In this document: positions 25,987 through 34,349 of the stretch, piece by piece
Layout: every line of letters starts with the position of its first letter
How positions within the stretch are numbered: the stretch's first letter is position 1
Source: Chitinophagales bacterium
Lineage (GTDB): Bacteria; Bacteroidota; Bacteroidia; Chitinophagales; UBA2359
Length of the DNA stretch: 64,000 nucleotides
Assembly: GCA_020636475.1 (NCBI GenBank)
Contig: JACJXU010000001.1
Coordinates: forward strand, 682,001-746,000
Reading direction: 5' to 3'
Position numbers and translations under genes: made by a program
The notes under the pieces: generated by a model
The model's input: only the letters and a program-made list of their open reading frames with translations
Databases searched by the model: none
Told to the model about the DNA's origin: nothing

Positions 25987-26138
25987 AATCTTTTGTAAGT
26001 TTTGTGGTACTTACAAATGTAAGACTTGTTTTTAAAATCATCGTAGGTTATAGCGTTTATAATTTCTACTCGCTTTGTTTTAGCGGCATTGTTATATTCT
26101 TCGGCTAATCGGTATAAATATTTGTGGCTTTTGCTCAT
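25983..26138 (-). pseudogene. Truncated N-terminal copy of the 27629-28072 gene (51-codon ORF)
   Basis: The ORF reads MSKSHKYLYRLAEEYNNAAK... and IINAITYDD, then diverges after about 34 residues and ends at TGA 25983. The N-terminal part matches the gene at 28072 (MTKEKIYQLAEEYNNAAETR, IINAITYDD) at both protein and DNA level; the rest of the 147-residue parent is missing. The ORF overlaps the start of the YdeI gene in ATGA form and might still serve as a translational lead-in to it. Confidence 0.75.
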
Positions 26139-26170
26139 CAGTACGAAGATACTAGGTTTTCACTTTATCT

Positions 26171-26205
26171 AAAAAAATCGCAAACGGGTGCTTGCGATTT
26201 TTTTT
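26171..26205 (-). terminator. Hairpin terminator between the remnant ORF and the immunity-like gene
   Basis: Arms AAAAAAATCGCAA and TTGCGATTTTTTTT with a 7-nt loop (ACGGGTG). It is bidirectional in form and lies just after the stop of the minus-strand 26229-26609 gene. Confidence 0.8.
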
Positions 26206-26228
26206 AGTCGATTTTTTCAAATAGCTAA

Positions 26229-26609
26229 CTATTCAATCACTTTATCTACCTCAATAATTCCAGTAAGAAAGTCGGAGCAAAACGTTTCTATATACTTTGC
26301 ATACCTTTCTAAAGGCGGTGAATAATTATGGTTTGTAATAATGACTAAGTCTTTTGGATATACTACTTTCAAGTAATTTAGTATTTTCCAAAAAGGATAA
26401 CCCCTATAACCATTTACAAGTTGGATATCCCAAAACCCATCAAAAAACTCAACATAAATACTTACCATTAGATTGGATTTTACATTTTTGTAGGATAAAT
26501 AAAGATGTGAGGAAGTTTCTCTAATTTTATAAACATTATAGCCCATTTTCTCCAAAAAACCAAAGTTCTTTATCGCATCTTCCTTTATGTTATAAATATA
26601 TATTGCCAA
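26229..26609 (-). CDS. Hypothetical small cytoplasmic protein, candidate immunity protein
   Basis: 126 residues, aromatic-rich, no signal peptide: FLEKMGYNVYKIRETSSHLY, SIYVEFFDGFWDIQLVNGYR, YSPPLERYAKYIETFCSDFL. No family recognised. Last in the row of small same-strand genes after the putative toxin gene; position and size are what suggest immunity. A terminator follows. Confidence 0.6.
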   Translation of the reverse strand: MAIYIYNIKEDAIKNFGFLEKMGYNVYKIRETSSHLYLSYKNVKSNLMVSIYVEFFDGFWDIQLVNGYRGYPFWKILNYLKVVYPKDLVIITNHNYSPPLERYAKYIETFCSDFLTGIIEVDKVIE

Positions 26610-26680
26610 AATATATGAAATATAATTTTACTTTAATACATCATCAAAGCAGAATGGTTCGCTATCGGCAGAATAAAATA

Positions 26681-27076
26681 TTACTTTCCAAACCCACTCA
26701 CATCTATGAATTCTTTTAGTTTTTGTGCATTGTAGGCAACTGCTTTTTCGTAGTGCTTCCAAAAATCTTCTCCCTTTTTCACCTGTGCACTAGAAAAATG
26801 TAATAAGTTGGAATCAAACTCAATATTATATTTATTAAGCATCTTACTCAACAGAAAAGGAACTAATTGTTCCTTTTCAGCGTACACAATACGGGTTGTA
26901 ATAGGCTCACGTGCTTCAAAAAAATATGTGATATATGTTTTTTTATTTTTATTTGATAAATATCTTAAAAATATATCATACCCTCTATCCCTAACAACAT
27001 CTAAGCTAAATAATTGGCATAATATTTTATTAAAATGCTCTATAGGGATATTTTTTAAAGATTCTTTCTGTTGCAT
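26681..27076 (-). CDS. Hypothetical small cytoplasmic protein, candidate immunity protein
   Basis: 131 residues, no signal peptide: NIPIEHFNKILCQLFSLDVV, YFFEAREPITTRIVYAEKEQ, KKGEDFWKHYEKAVAYNAQK. Family not recognised. The 70-nt gap after it can be read, in frame with its own stop, as YSADSEPFCFDDVLK and a stop, perhaps the tail of another lost small gene. Confidence 0.6.
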   Translation of the reverse strand: MQQKESLKNIPIEHFNKILCQLFSLDVVRDRGYDIFLRYLSNKNKKTYITYFFEAREPITTRIVYAEKEQLVPFLLSKMLNKYNIEFDSNLLHFSSAQVKKGEDFWKHYEKAVAYNAQKLKEFIDVSGFGK

Positions 27077-27090
27077 TCTTGATACTTAAT

Positions 27091-27125
27091 TAAGAAGTCG
27101 CAAGCTAAAACCTGCGACTTCTTAG
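27091..27125 (-). terminator. Hairpin, probable terminator
   Basis: TAAGAAGTCGCA and TGCGACTTCTTA form a perfect 12-bp stem around an 11-nt loop, 23 nt beyond the stop of the 27148-27606 gene. The T run after it is short, so it may only attenuate or protect the transcript. Confidence 0.65.
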
Positions 27126-27147
27126 TACATTTTATTGCCAAGAAATA

Positions 27148-27606
27148 TTAACTAAAAACATATTCACGCTTATCCTTATCCCTAATAAAATCAATTCCTT
27201 TCTTTAATAATCTTACATTTTCGTCGAGTGCTAGAGGATATAGACGAATTATTTCTTCTGTAGTTAATCCTTTTCCTTTATCTAATACATAAATATTCTC
27301 CTTGGCAAAATCCAATCCACATCGCCTAAAAAAATGCTCAAACCATAAAGTTTTGTTCTGGCAGCATCTAATAGCACACATAAAATTATCATGTAAATTA
27401 TAACTAAAAGTAATACCGGACAATTCTATGGGATTATTTACAGACCGATAAGCAATAAGACAGCCACCAGTTTTACTATCTACTTTTTCTGTGCTGATGT
27501 GCCAGTATTCGTCTTTTAAAAGAAAAGCTATTTTTTCTTTTAGATGATTGTAAAAAAACGTACCATCTACCTTATTTTCCATAAATATTTCTTTAGTCCA
27601 ATACAT
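27148..27606 (-). CDS. Hypothetical protein, candidate immunity protein
   Basis: 152 residues from the ATG at 27606 (a TTG one codon earlier and an ATG at 27582 are alternatives). KEKIAFLLKDEYWHISTEKV, GGCLIAYRSVNNPIELSGIT, FEHFFRRCGLDFAKENIYVL. No signal peptide and no recognised family. It starts 22 nt after the stop of the preceding small gene. Confidence 0.62.
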   Translation of the reverse strand: MYWTKEIFMENKVDGTFFYNHLKEKIAFLLKDEYWHISTEKVDSKTGGCLIAYRSVNNPIELSGITFSYNLHDNFMCAIRCCQNKTLWFEHFFRRCGLDFAKENIYVLDKGKGLTTEEIIRLYPLALDENVRLLKKGIDFIRDKDKREYVFS

Positions 27607-27628
27607 CAATTAAATAAAAAATATACTA

Positions 27629-28072
27629 TCAATTTTCATAATATTTGTGATAATAATGAAAACATGGCGTTAGCACTTCTCGAAAACCCATAGCTTCTAT
27701 TGATTTATTATGCTCACTTCTTTGTAAAAATTGTAGCATAATACGCTGCATTTCATCTGCCGCAATTTGGGCTATGGCTAAAAACAACTTGTCTGCATCT
27801 ATCCCAATTTTTTTTGCACTATGGTACAAAAGTGATAATTGCATTATATTGTCTCTGAAATCTAACTTTGCATTTTCCATAACTTGCAATAATAATCCTA
27901 CAACCAAATAGCTTTCCTTGTTTTGCTGAACCGCCAATTCTGCCAATTTTTTTGTGTATTTTCTAATTTTTTCGGAATCATCGTATGTTATAGCGTTTAT
28001 AATTTCTGCTCGCCTTGTTTCAGCGGCATTGTTATATTCTTCGGCTAATTGGTATATTTTTTCTTTAGTCAT
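27629..28072 (-). CDS. Hypothetical helical protein, likely cognate immunity protein
   Basis: 147 residues from the ATG at 28072, one base after the stop of the putative toxin gene. Strongly helical: MTKEKIYQLAEEYNNAAETR, KYTKKLAELAVQQNKESYLV, ADKLFLAIAQIAADEMQRIM. No signal peptide. Its direct coupling to the toxin gene makes it the best candidate for the cognate immunity protein (inference). A truncated copy of its N-terminus lies at 25983-26138. Longer starts in the same frame (28090) would overlap the toxin gene. Confidence 0.7.
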   Translation of the reverse strand: MTKEKIYQLAEEYNNAAETRRAEIINAITYDDSEKIRKYTKKLAELAVQQNKESYLVVGLLLQVMENAKLDFRDNIMQLSLLYHSAKKIGIDADKLFLAIAQIAADEMQRIMLQFLQRSEHNKSIEAMGFREVLTPCFHYYHKYYEN

Positions 28073-28073
28073 A

Positions 28074-30050
28074 TTAATTAAATATTTCAACTATTTCCAT
28101 GCCATAATTTGGACCTTCAGATCCTCCTTCATGAACTCCTATATCAATTACAGTTTTACCTTTTTCTTTTAACATCCTTACCCATTCAACATTGAATTCA
28201 TAAGACCACCCATCAATAGGCAAATCTTCTGAAATCGTCTTAATTTCATATGATAGATTAGTCAACCCTTCCAAATATTCCTTATATGCATTTACTCTAT
28301 TTTGAACCGTGCCTATTATATATAGTTCATTAGTATTATCCCAACCTTTCATTACCCTATTAACTGATATTGGATCATAATCACTAATAATATTATTAAA
28401 AAAACAAGTATTACAAGCAGGTAATCCATAGTTATTCTCTATCAATCCACCACCAAACCACTTACAAACTGTTTTATAGGGCAGATACACACCAAAAAGT
28501 CCACCATCAAAATTAAACTTTTTTATTATTCCTTTTCCCAAAGGAACTATACCGTATTTTAAAGCTGCGGTACCTATTGCTTCTTCGGCTGCTATTCTCC
28601 AAAAAACATCTGAAAAATCAGCAATTGCTTGCTCCGCCGTGTAATTGTCATAATCTGCAATAGCATTTTTAATTATAACGGCACTTGCTACAACACAAGA
28701 CTGTGCCAAAATCTGTTTGGTTTCATTAACTGGCAATAAGCCTGTCACAAATGCTCCTAATACTTCAAAGGCATCTACTTGATACAAAGACTGTTCAAAT
28801 GTGATATTTGTATCATCTGCATCTATCATCCAAATAAAAAAGGCTTGCATTAAGGCATCCATTCCGGCTTCGCCAAAGCCTTTAAGAATAAGATACAAGG
28901 GTATGGCTTGCTCGGAAGAACCATAAGTAAGTGATGTTTTCCCCGGACCTTCTTCATCATACAAAAACTTGGTAACCGCTAAAAAATCACAGAAACTTAT
29001 ACCTTCCGCCTGTAATTCAGCCTCTAAGCCGTCTGCATCGTAAGCGGTACCATAATAAACATTGTAGGCTGTTATATAAGGGGCAGAAAAGTAAGCAAGT
29101 TCTTCGTTAATTACAGTTCCATTGGCAAAACAACCGTTTACCACTGCTTCATGGGAGAGCGAAGCCATTCCACAAAAATCTTCATAATTTATCACTAAAT
29201 CGTATAATCCTTTGGAGTCCTCTAAACCATTAACCTCACTTTCACTCAAGCCCACCCCATATTCTAAAAAAGCCACACGCACCTTCTCTTGGTCGCTGGG
29301 GTTGCCTGCCAAGTCGTTGTACAATTCATTAAACACACATATCGGGTCTATACAAGCATTACAGCTAAAACCACCGCAGGCAGTCATCGCATCTTCTATC
29401 GTCCATTCGTAGGCTGTCACGGTCGCAAACCCTATTTGCTCCATATACAAACTCACCGTTTCGCGCTCCTTATACCCACAAATATCCGATGCCGAAAACA
29501 AGCCCAAACCGCCTTCACCAGTGTAAGTGCTGCTTACATCTATGTTCCAGCCACCACCACTTTGGGTACTTACTGTACCTGCATTGCCCAAGCGTGCAGC
29601 AACATCCGACTGTGTGGCATTATGGTCCAACAACACATCGCCCAAGCGGTATAACACCTCAAACTTTTGGTTGGGCGTTTGGCTGTTTGCCAGCTCGCGC
29701 TTGTACCAGTACGTACTTCTACTTACAACATATTCTTTTCCCAAATAATTATCCGTCACCCTAAAATCCAATTCTCCTTTGGGCGTAGGTAAAGGCACTA
29801 TATCGCAATCTCTACACCAATTTTCGGCAATATGTATCGGTACTGCTTCTGTTTCCGCGAACTGCCCATAACAAAAAGCATCTTTAAAATTTTGATACAA
29901 ACTACATTCACTGCCATTACTAGTGTCTTCTTTCGCATCGGCAAAACCCACCGTAGGGGTAGGTTCACCCAAATCATCTTTCTGGCAGGCACTGAGCAGC
30001 AACATACTGCCTACTAAAAAATACGTCCATACGCGCAAAACGCTTTTCAC
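28074..30050 (-). CDS. Lipoprotein with probable C-terminal polymorphic-toxin domain
   Basis: 658 residues, GTG start at 30050. Lipoprotein signal peptide (VWTYFLVGSMLLLSAC, Cys about 22). A long, Cys-containing and acidic middle region has no recognised domain (WCRDCDIVPLPTPKGELDF, GGFSCNACIDPICVFNELYN, IICDFL-type helices). The last 90 residues (ELYIIGTVQNRVNAYKEYLE; NVEWVRMLKEKGKTVIDIGV; GPNYGMEIVEIF) resemble the NxxWxxxxxxxGKxxxDIG...SPxYxME pattern seen at the end of Rhs-associated toxins in Bacteroidota, though the rest is not an Rhs protein. Small genes follow without a gap. Toxin function is inferred; the enzymatic activity is unknown. Confidence 0.72.
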   Translation of the reverse strand: MKSVLRVWTYFLVGSMLLLSACQKDDLGEPTPTVGFADAKEDTSNGSECSLYQNFKDAFCYGQFAETEAVPIHIAENWCRDCDIVPLPTPKGELDFRVTDNYLGKEYVVSRSTYWYKRELANSQTPNQKFEVLYRLGDVLLDHNATQSDVAARLGNAGTVSTQSGGGWNIDVSSTYTGEGGLGLFSASDICGYKERETVSLYMEQIGFATVTAYEWTIEDAMTACGGFSCNACIDPICVFNELYNDLAGNPSDQEKVRVAFLEYGVGLSESEVNGLEDSKGLYDLVINYEDFCGMASLSHEAVVNGCFANGTVINEELAYFSAPYITAYNVYYGTAYDADGLEAELQAEGISFCDFLAVTKFLYDEEGPGKTSLTYGSSEQAIPLYLILKGFGEAGMDALMQAFFIWMIDADDTNITFEQSLYQVDAFEVLGAFVTGLLPVNETKQILAQSCVVASAVIIKNAIADYDNYTAEQAIADFSDVFWRIAAEEAIGTAALKYGIVPLGKGIIKKFNFDGGLFGVYLPYKTVCKWFGGGLIENNYGLPACNTCFFNNIISDYDPISVNRVMKGWDNTNELYIIGTVQNRVNAYKEYLEGLTNLSYEIKTISEDLPIDGWSYEFNVEWVRMLKEKGKTVIDIGVHEGGSEGPNYGMEIVEIFN

Positions 30051-30307
30051 GCTAAGGTAAGGTAATACGAAATCCCTTTTTCACGATTAAAGTTTTTAAA
30101 TGTTAAGAAAATATTACTGTGTAACATTACGCATATTATTATTAACAACCAATTATTCTATAACAATATTGTATACCCTCCATTATTTTTTTACTTTTTC
30201 ATGACATTTTTAGCGAAATCCCTTGTCTTTTTCATTTTTCAACGATAAAATTAAGTGCCAAAATACATACTTTGCAGCGTTTTTTTTATCGAAAAATTAA
30301 TGCCTTA

Positions 30308-31231
30308 ATGCAAACCGCTACTTTTCGCGATTATCTGCATCTACACTTTATAGTGTTGCTGTTTGGTTTTACGGGCATTTTAGGCAAACTCATCAGCATT
30401 GATGCAGCGAGTTTGGTGTGTTGGCGTATGCTACTGGCAAGTATTTTCATTTGGCTATATGCGCGTATTCGCCAGTATCCGCTGTCAGTTTCTTCCAAAG
30501 CTTTTTGGCAAATTGTGGGTGTGGGTGTGCTCGTTACTTTGCATTGGGTTACTTTTTATGCCGCCATAAAAGTGTCTAATGTTTCGGTTACGCTGGGTTG
30601 TTTTGCCAGCACTACCCTATTCACGGGCATTTTTGAGCCTTTAATCGAAAAAAGAAAAATAAAACCTTTAGAAATTGCCATTGGACTTATCATTATTTTT
30701 GGCTTGTACCTCATTACGCGCTTTGCGTTCAACTATAGCCTGGGGATTACTATTGCGCTTGTTTCCGCAGCTTTGGCATCGCTTTTTGGGGTACTCAATA
30801 AGCAGTTGGTGTTTCGATATTCACCATTGGTTATTTCGTTTTATGAAATGCTGAGCGGCGCAATACTACTCAGTATTGGCTTAGTGCTTTTCAAAGGATA
30901 TTTTCCCTTGCCTGCCTCCTCGCTCGATGTAGTGTATTTGCTCATTTTATCAATTTTTTGTACCGCCTATGCCTTTATTGCTACGGTGGGACTTATGCGC
31001 AAATTCAGTGCGTATGTTATTGCACTAAGTATCAATTTAGAACCCTTGTATGCTATTGTAATGGCGTATTTTATTTTCGGCGAATCGGAAAAGATGGACA
31101 AAGGGTTTTATGTGGGCGCACTTATCATTTTGGCAAGTGTGTTGGTTTTTCCTTATCTGAGCAGCCCCAGATTTAAGCAACTACTTTTGGCAAAAAGCCC
31201 TAAATCTGGAACAAAAATGGGGCACAAGTAA
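30308..31231 (+). CDS. EamA/DMT-family transporter
   Basis: 307 residues from the ATG at 30308; a TTG at 30272 would add 12 residues before the first helix. Ten hydrophobic segments in two EamA repeats (LHFIVLLFGFTGILGKLI, WRMLLASIFIWLYARI, VGVLVTLHWVTFYAAIKVSN; second half SLGITIALVSAALASLFGVL, EPLYAIVMAYFIFGE). Known: drug/metabolite transporters of the inner membrane; the substrate cannot be read from sequence. Divergent from the putative toxin operon. Confidence 0.88.
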   Translation: MQTATFRDYLHLHFIVLLFGFTGILGKLISIDAASLVCWRMLLASIFIWLYARIRQYPLSVSSKAFWQIVGVGVLVTLHWVTFYAAIKVSNVSVTLGCFASTTLFTGIFEPLIEKRKIKPLEIAIGLIIIFGLYLITRFAFNYSLGITIALVSAALASLFGVLNKQLVFRYSPLVISFYEMLSGAILLSIGLVLFKGYFPLPASSLDVVYLLILSIFCTAYAFIATVGLMRKFSAYVIALSINLEPLYAIVMAYFIFGESEKMDKGFYVGALIILASVLVFPYLSSPRFKQLLLAKSPKSGTKMGHK

Positions 31232-31318
31232 GCAAAATGTTTTCTTATTGCGTTGATGTACTTGGACAAAAGAAATTGATGTTGTTTTGTGTGCAGCATC
31301 GGCTTTTTGGTTTTCATT

Positions 31319-31969
31319 TCAATCACTCCCAAAATATATATCGCCAAAATCTTTAGCTGTTTTAATCTCAATATTTTGTTTTATTTCACTACCAGGGAGT
31401 GTATCAAAAATATTATACCATTCACTTGTAAAAAGGGTTTGTTTCCACTTTTTGCTTATCGTATCGTACACAAACGCTGTGGTTTCCATTGTTTTTGTGG
31501 CAGCTCCATAAAATGAAAAAAACTTTACAGTATCATTATCAAAAACAACACCTTGCATTGGATCTCCAACACCCGCACCGCCACAATCAGAACATTCAAA
31601 AATTGTGGTGCTTTCTGCTGCAACTTTGTAGTGGAGTTCGCCCGTGTTTATTAACAAAACAGTCTTTCTACACCTTGATTCGTCAGAAGCATTAGCTTCT
31701 TCTTCTTTACATTTTCGCTCAACTACCAAAACAATATCTTCGGTTTTATCATCGTCAAGATGTCCGGCAAAATGTTTTAAATATTGGTAATCACTATAAT
31801 TAGTGTCAATTATTTTATGCAAAGCAACCAATGTGTCATTTTTGATGGTAGCATTATGCTCAACCTGTTTGTCAATATCTTGCATCTTGCTATCAATTTT
31901 TCCCTTATTTTCTTTGCACGAAAGTACAAATACCAATAGAATCAATATCATTTCTTTAAACTGTATCAT
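31319..31969 (-). CDS. Hypothetical lipoprotein coupled to the upstream small gene
   Basis: 216 residues. Lipobox MILILLVFVLSC (Cys about 18), then a charged helix and a beta-rich domain with a CKEEEANASDESRCRK and FECSDCGGAG cysteine set (possible disulfides) and a short FG-GAP-like segment GHLDDDKTEDIVLVVE. The start codon overlaps the upstream stop by ATGA, so the two are co-translated. As a periplasm-facing lipoprotein it could neutralise a partner there; this is inference. Confidence 0.68.
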   Translation of the reverse strand: MIQFKEMILILLVFVLSCKENKGKIDSKMQDIDKQVEHNATIKNDTLVALHKIIDTNYSDYQYLKHFAGHLDDDKTEDIVLVVERKCKEEEANASDESRCRKTVLLINTGELHYKVAAESTTIFECSDCGGAGVGDPMQGVVFDNDTVKFFSFYGAATKTMETTAFVYDTISKKWKQTLFTSEWYNIFDTLPGSEIKQNIEIKTAKDFGDIYFGSD

Positions 31970-32487
31970 AATTTTTCTTTCATTTTTTTATATCGGTTTT
32001 CCATATCAGATCCTCTTCTATTTTTTCCATAGTCTTCGACAAATTCCTTTTCATATTCGCTATGTTTGTCGCCCCAATCATTTGGATTGCGAGATATTTT
32101 TTCTTTCAATTCCTGTATTAGTTCCGGATCAGTAATTCCTTCGTTCTCTATTTCTATCTGTTCATTTATTGCATCAATTTCTTTGTCTTGTGCAGTAAAA
32201 AAATTATCTAACGCCTTTCCAAAATCACTTTCATCATAATTAGGTCTATTTATATGATGATCCAAAGCTGTGGCTTTTCCTAATTTCGACTTCAAAAAAT
32301 CCTTTAACCTATACGAAGTATGCCCAGTCGGTTTTATCATTAATACTATTTCATTAAGTCTTTTAATAAAATCAGTAACTTGTTTATCTTGAAAATCTTC
32401 ATCAATTATTGCTTTTGCAATTGGCTCTAAGGCCATACATCTTACTTTTTTACCTTTAGTTTCTGAATTAAATCCTTCTCTTATCAC
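31966..32487 (-). CDS. Hypothetical protein, possibly a detached toxin C-terminus
   Basis: 173 residues from GTG 32487; the frame stays open upstream to about 32538 with no ATG (...TKKQSTEKVTGKELKN). The absence of a normal start and the soluble charged content (KAIIDEDFQDKQVTDFIKRL, LMIKPTGHTSYRLKDFLKSK, GKATALDHHINRPNYDESDF, EIENEGITDPELIQELKEKI) fit the tail of a larger toxin that was cut off. No known domain recognised. ATGA overlap with the lipoprotein downstream. Confidence 0.6.
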   Translation of the reverse strand: MIREGFNSETKGKKVRCMALEPIAKAIIDEDFQDKQVTDFIKRLNEIVLMIKPTGHTSYRLKDFLKSKLGKATALDHHINRPNYDESDFGKALDNFFTAQDKEIDAINEQIEIENEGITDPELIQELKEKISRNPNDWGDKHSEYEKEFVEDYGKNRRGSDMENRYKKMKEKL

Positions 32488-32538
32488 ATTTTTTAACTCT
32501 TTACCAGTTACTTTCTCTGTACTTTGTTTTTTAGTGTT

Positions 32539-32646
32539 TTAAAAATACATAGTTTCGTTTTCAACACTCCAACCACAATCTTCAAATAAGCTCTTGTATT
32601 TTTCAGGGAAATCTTTTTTGAATTCGGCTACTTGAATTGGGAACTC
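32539..32646 (-). pseudogene. C-terminal relic of an unidentified small gene
   Basis: An open frame without a start reads EFPIQVAEFKKDFPEKYKSL and FEDCGWSVENETMYF, then stop at 32539. The upstream frame is closed by TGA at 32647-32649. It looks like the surviving end of a gene lost when cassettes rearranged. Confidence 0.5.
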
Positions 32647-32897
32647 TCACAAGCTCGCGCCAGCTTGAGAGCTTTTGCTTTGCTTCGCTTTTAATAGCCT
32701 TTTATCTTGGACACGAGCTATTAAAGCTACGCGCCAACTAAGGAAAAATATAAAAATGCTCTTTTTCATGCATTTATTTTATAATTTAGACTTTAAATTG
32801 TTATACCGTATCCAAATTACAGGATAACCAAATCAAATGAGTTTTTTAAAATTTGTTAATTTGCTTATAAAACTAAAAAATTTCTCCAAAATTTCTA

Positions 32898-32905
32898 TAA
32901 TTTTG
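32898..32905 (+). promoter_or_regulatory. Candidate -7 element (TAATTTTG) for the M16 peptidase pair
   Basis: TAATTTTG fits TAnnTTTG, 42 nt before the ATG at 32947. No exact -33 element was found. Confidence 0.4.
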
Positions 32906-32946
32906 GGAAAATAGAAAATTTAACATTTGAAAATAATAAAATAAAT

Positions 32947-34305
32947 ATGAAAAAAACATTTGGGTTAATTGCAGCTTTGTGTTTTCCCTTGCTAACTTGG
33001 GCGCAAAAAGATTTGCCGGACAATTTTTATATGAAAAAACTCGACAATGGTTTGGAAATCTTGGTTATCGAAGACAATAGCGTGCCTTTGGCAACTATAG
33101 AACTTGTTGTTCGCAACGGAGCTTACACCGAAACCGATTCCTACGATGGCTTGTCGCATTTGTACGAACACATGTTTTTCAAAGCCAACAAAGAATATCC
33201 TTCGCAAGAAGCATTTATGGATAAAATAAACGAAATGGGTGCCATTTTCAACGGAACTACCTCCACCAATCGTGTAAATTATTTTATTACCGTAAATAAT
33301 ACAAAAGTGGACGATGGCTTGGCATTTCTGAATGCAGCAATGCGCTATCCGCTTTTCGACAAAGCCGAAATGGAAAAAGAAAATATTGTGGTAGATGCCG
33401 AGTTCGAGCGCAATGAAAGTAACCCGCTTTTTTTCCTCTTTGATGAAATGGCACATCGTATGTGGGGCGAAAACTACAGTCGCAAAAACACTATTGGCAA
33501 CCACGACACCATAAAATTGGCTACGCCCGAAAAGATGAACATCATCAAAAACAAGTATTATTTCCCCAACAACACGCTTTTGGCGGTAGCCGGCGATGTA
33601 AAACACCAAGAGATTTTCGATAAAGCGAAAGAAATTTATGGCGACTGGAAATCTTCGGACTTTAATCCGTTTGAAAAATACCCCATTCCCGAGTTTGAAC
33701 CTATAAAAACATCCTCCACATTTATTGTAGAAAACGAAAACGCCAAAACGCCTTATATTACTATGTCGTGGCACGGACCCGACACGCGCAATGACGAAAA
33801 AGGCACTTATGTAGCCGATGTTTTTTCGAGTATTATCAACCAAAAAACTTCTGCATTTTCCAAAAACTTAGTGGATAGCGGTCTCGCTTTTGGTGCGCAA
33901 CTAAACTATGCTACCGACAAATATACCGGACCTATTCGCCTACTTATTGTGCCCAATCCGGCAAAAATGCAAGAATGTCTGGCGGCAGTAGAAAAAGAAA
34001 TAGCGCAATGGGACAGTGAAACGTACTTTACTGACGAGCAACTGCAAAACGCCAAAACGATTATGGCAATAGACGATGCATATTCGCGCGAAAAAACTTC
34101 CCAATTCGTGCATACCGTAACCTACTGGTGGGCAGTGGCAGACATTGATTACTACACCAATTACGTGGCAAATATGAAAAAAGTTACCCGCAAGGATATT
34201 CAAAAATACGTGCGTGATTACATCAAAAACAAGCCACACATAAGCGGAATGCTCATCAATCCGGCGCAACGCTCCGAATTAAAAGTGGATGATTTTTTTA
34301 AATAA
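32947..34305 (+). CDS. M16-family zinc metallopeptidase, catalytic member
   Basis: 452 residues with signal peptide (MKKTFGLIAALCFPLLTWAQ). The inverted zinc motif HxxEH is intact (HLYEHMFFK, about residues 74-78), with the downstream Glu in IVVDAEFERNESN (about 155). M16 core and M16C domains follow (YYFPNNTLLAVAGDV, ETYFTDEQLQNAKTIMAIDD). Expected in the periplasm. It pairs with the next gene, which lacks the zinc motif, as in bacterial two-subunit M16 enzymes. Confidence 0.93.
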   Translation: MKKTFGLIAALCFPLLTWAQKDLPDNFYMKKLDNGLEILVIEDNSVPLATIELVVRNGAYTETDSYDGLSHLYEHMFFKANKEYPSQEAFMDKINEMGAIFNGTTSTNRVNYFITVNNTKVDDGLAFLNAAMRYPLFDKAEMEKENIVVDAEFERNESNPLFFLFDEMAHRMWGENYSRKNTIGNHDTIKLATPEKMNIIKNKYYFPNNTLLAVAGDVKHQEIFDKAKEIYGDWKSSDFNPFEKYPIPEFEPIKTSSTFIVENENAKTPYITMSWHGPDTRNDEKGTYVADVFSSIINQKTSAFSKNLVDSGLAFGAQLNYATDKYTGPIRLLIVPNPAKMQECLAAVEKEIAQWDSETYFTDEQLQNAKTIMAIDDAYSREKTSQFVHTVTYWWAVADIDYYTNYVANMKKVTRKDIQKYVRDYIKNKPHISGMLINPAQRSELKVDDFFK

Positions 34306-34349
34306 AATTTGCACAAAACCTATTTCTTTCTTAGAAAATTATAAGCAAA

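Larger units (their letters stand above)
32488..32946. other. Gene debris and divergent promoter region upstream of the M16 genes
   Basis: About 460 bases without an intact gene. On minus, 32539-32646 is a broken coding fragment (see separate entry). At 32645-32672 there is an inverted repeat CTCTCACAAGCT/AGCTTGAGAG, and at 32692-32721 AATAGC/GCTATT. The right third is AT-rich and holds the promoter of the M16 pair. Confidence 0.55.

Noticed and set aside
30272..30307. Upstream TTG start and a nearby promoter for the DMT transporter
   Set aside because: The octamer CATACTTTG lacks one base of TAnnTTTG spacing, and the added residues precede a normal membrane start at 30308.
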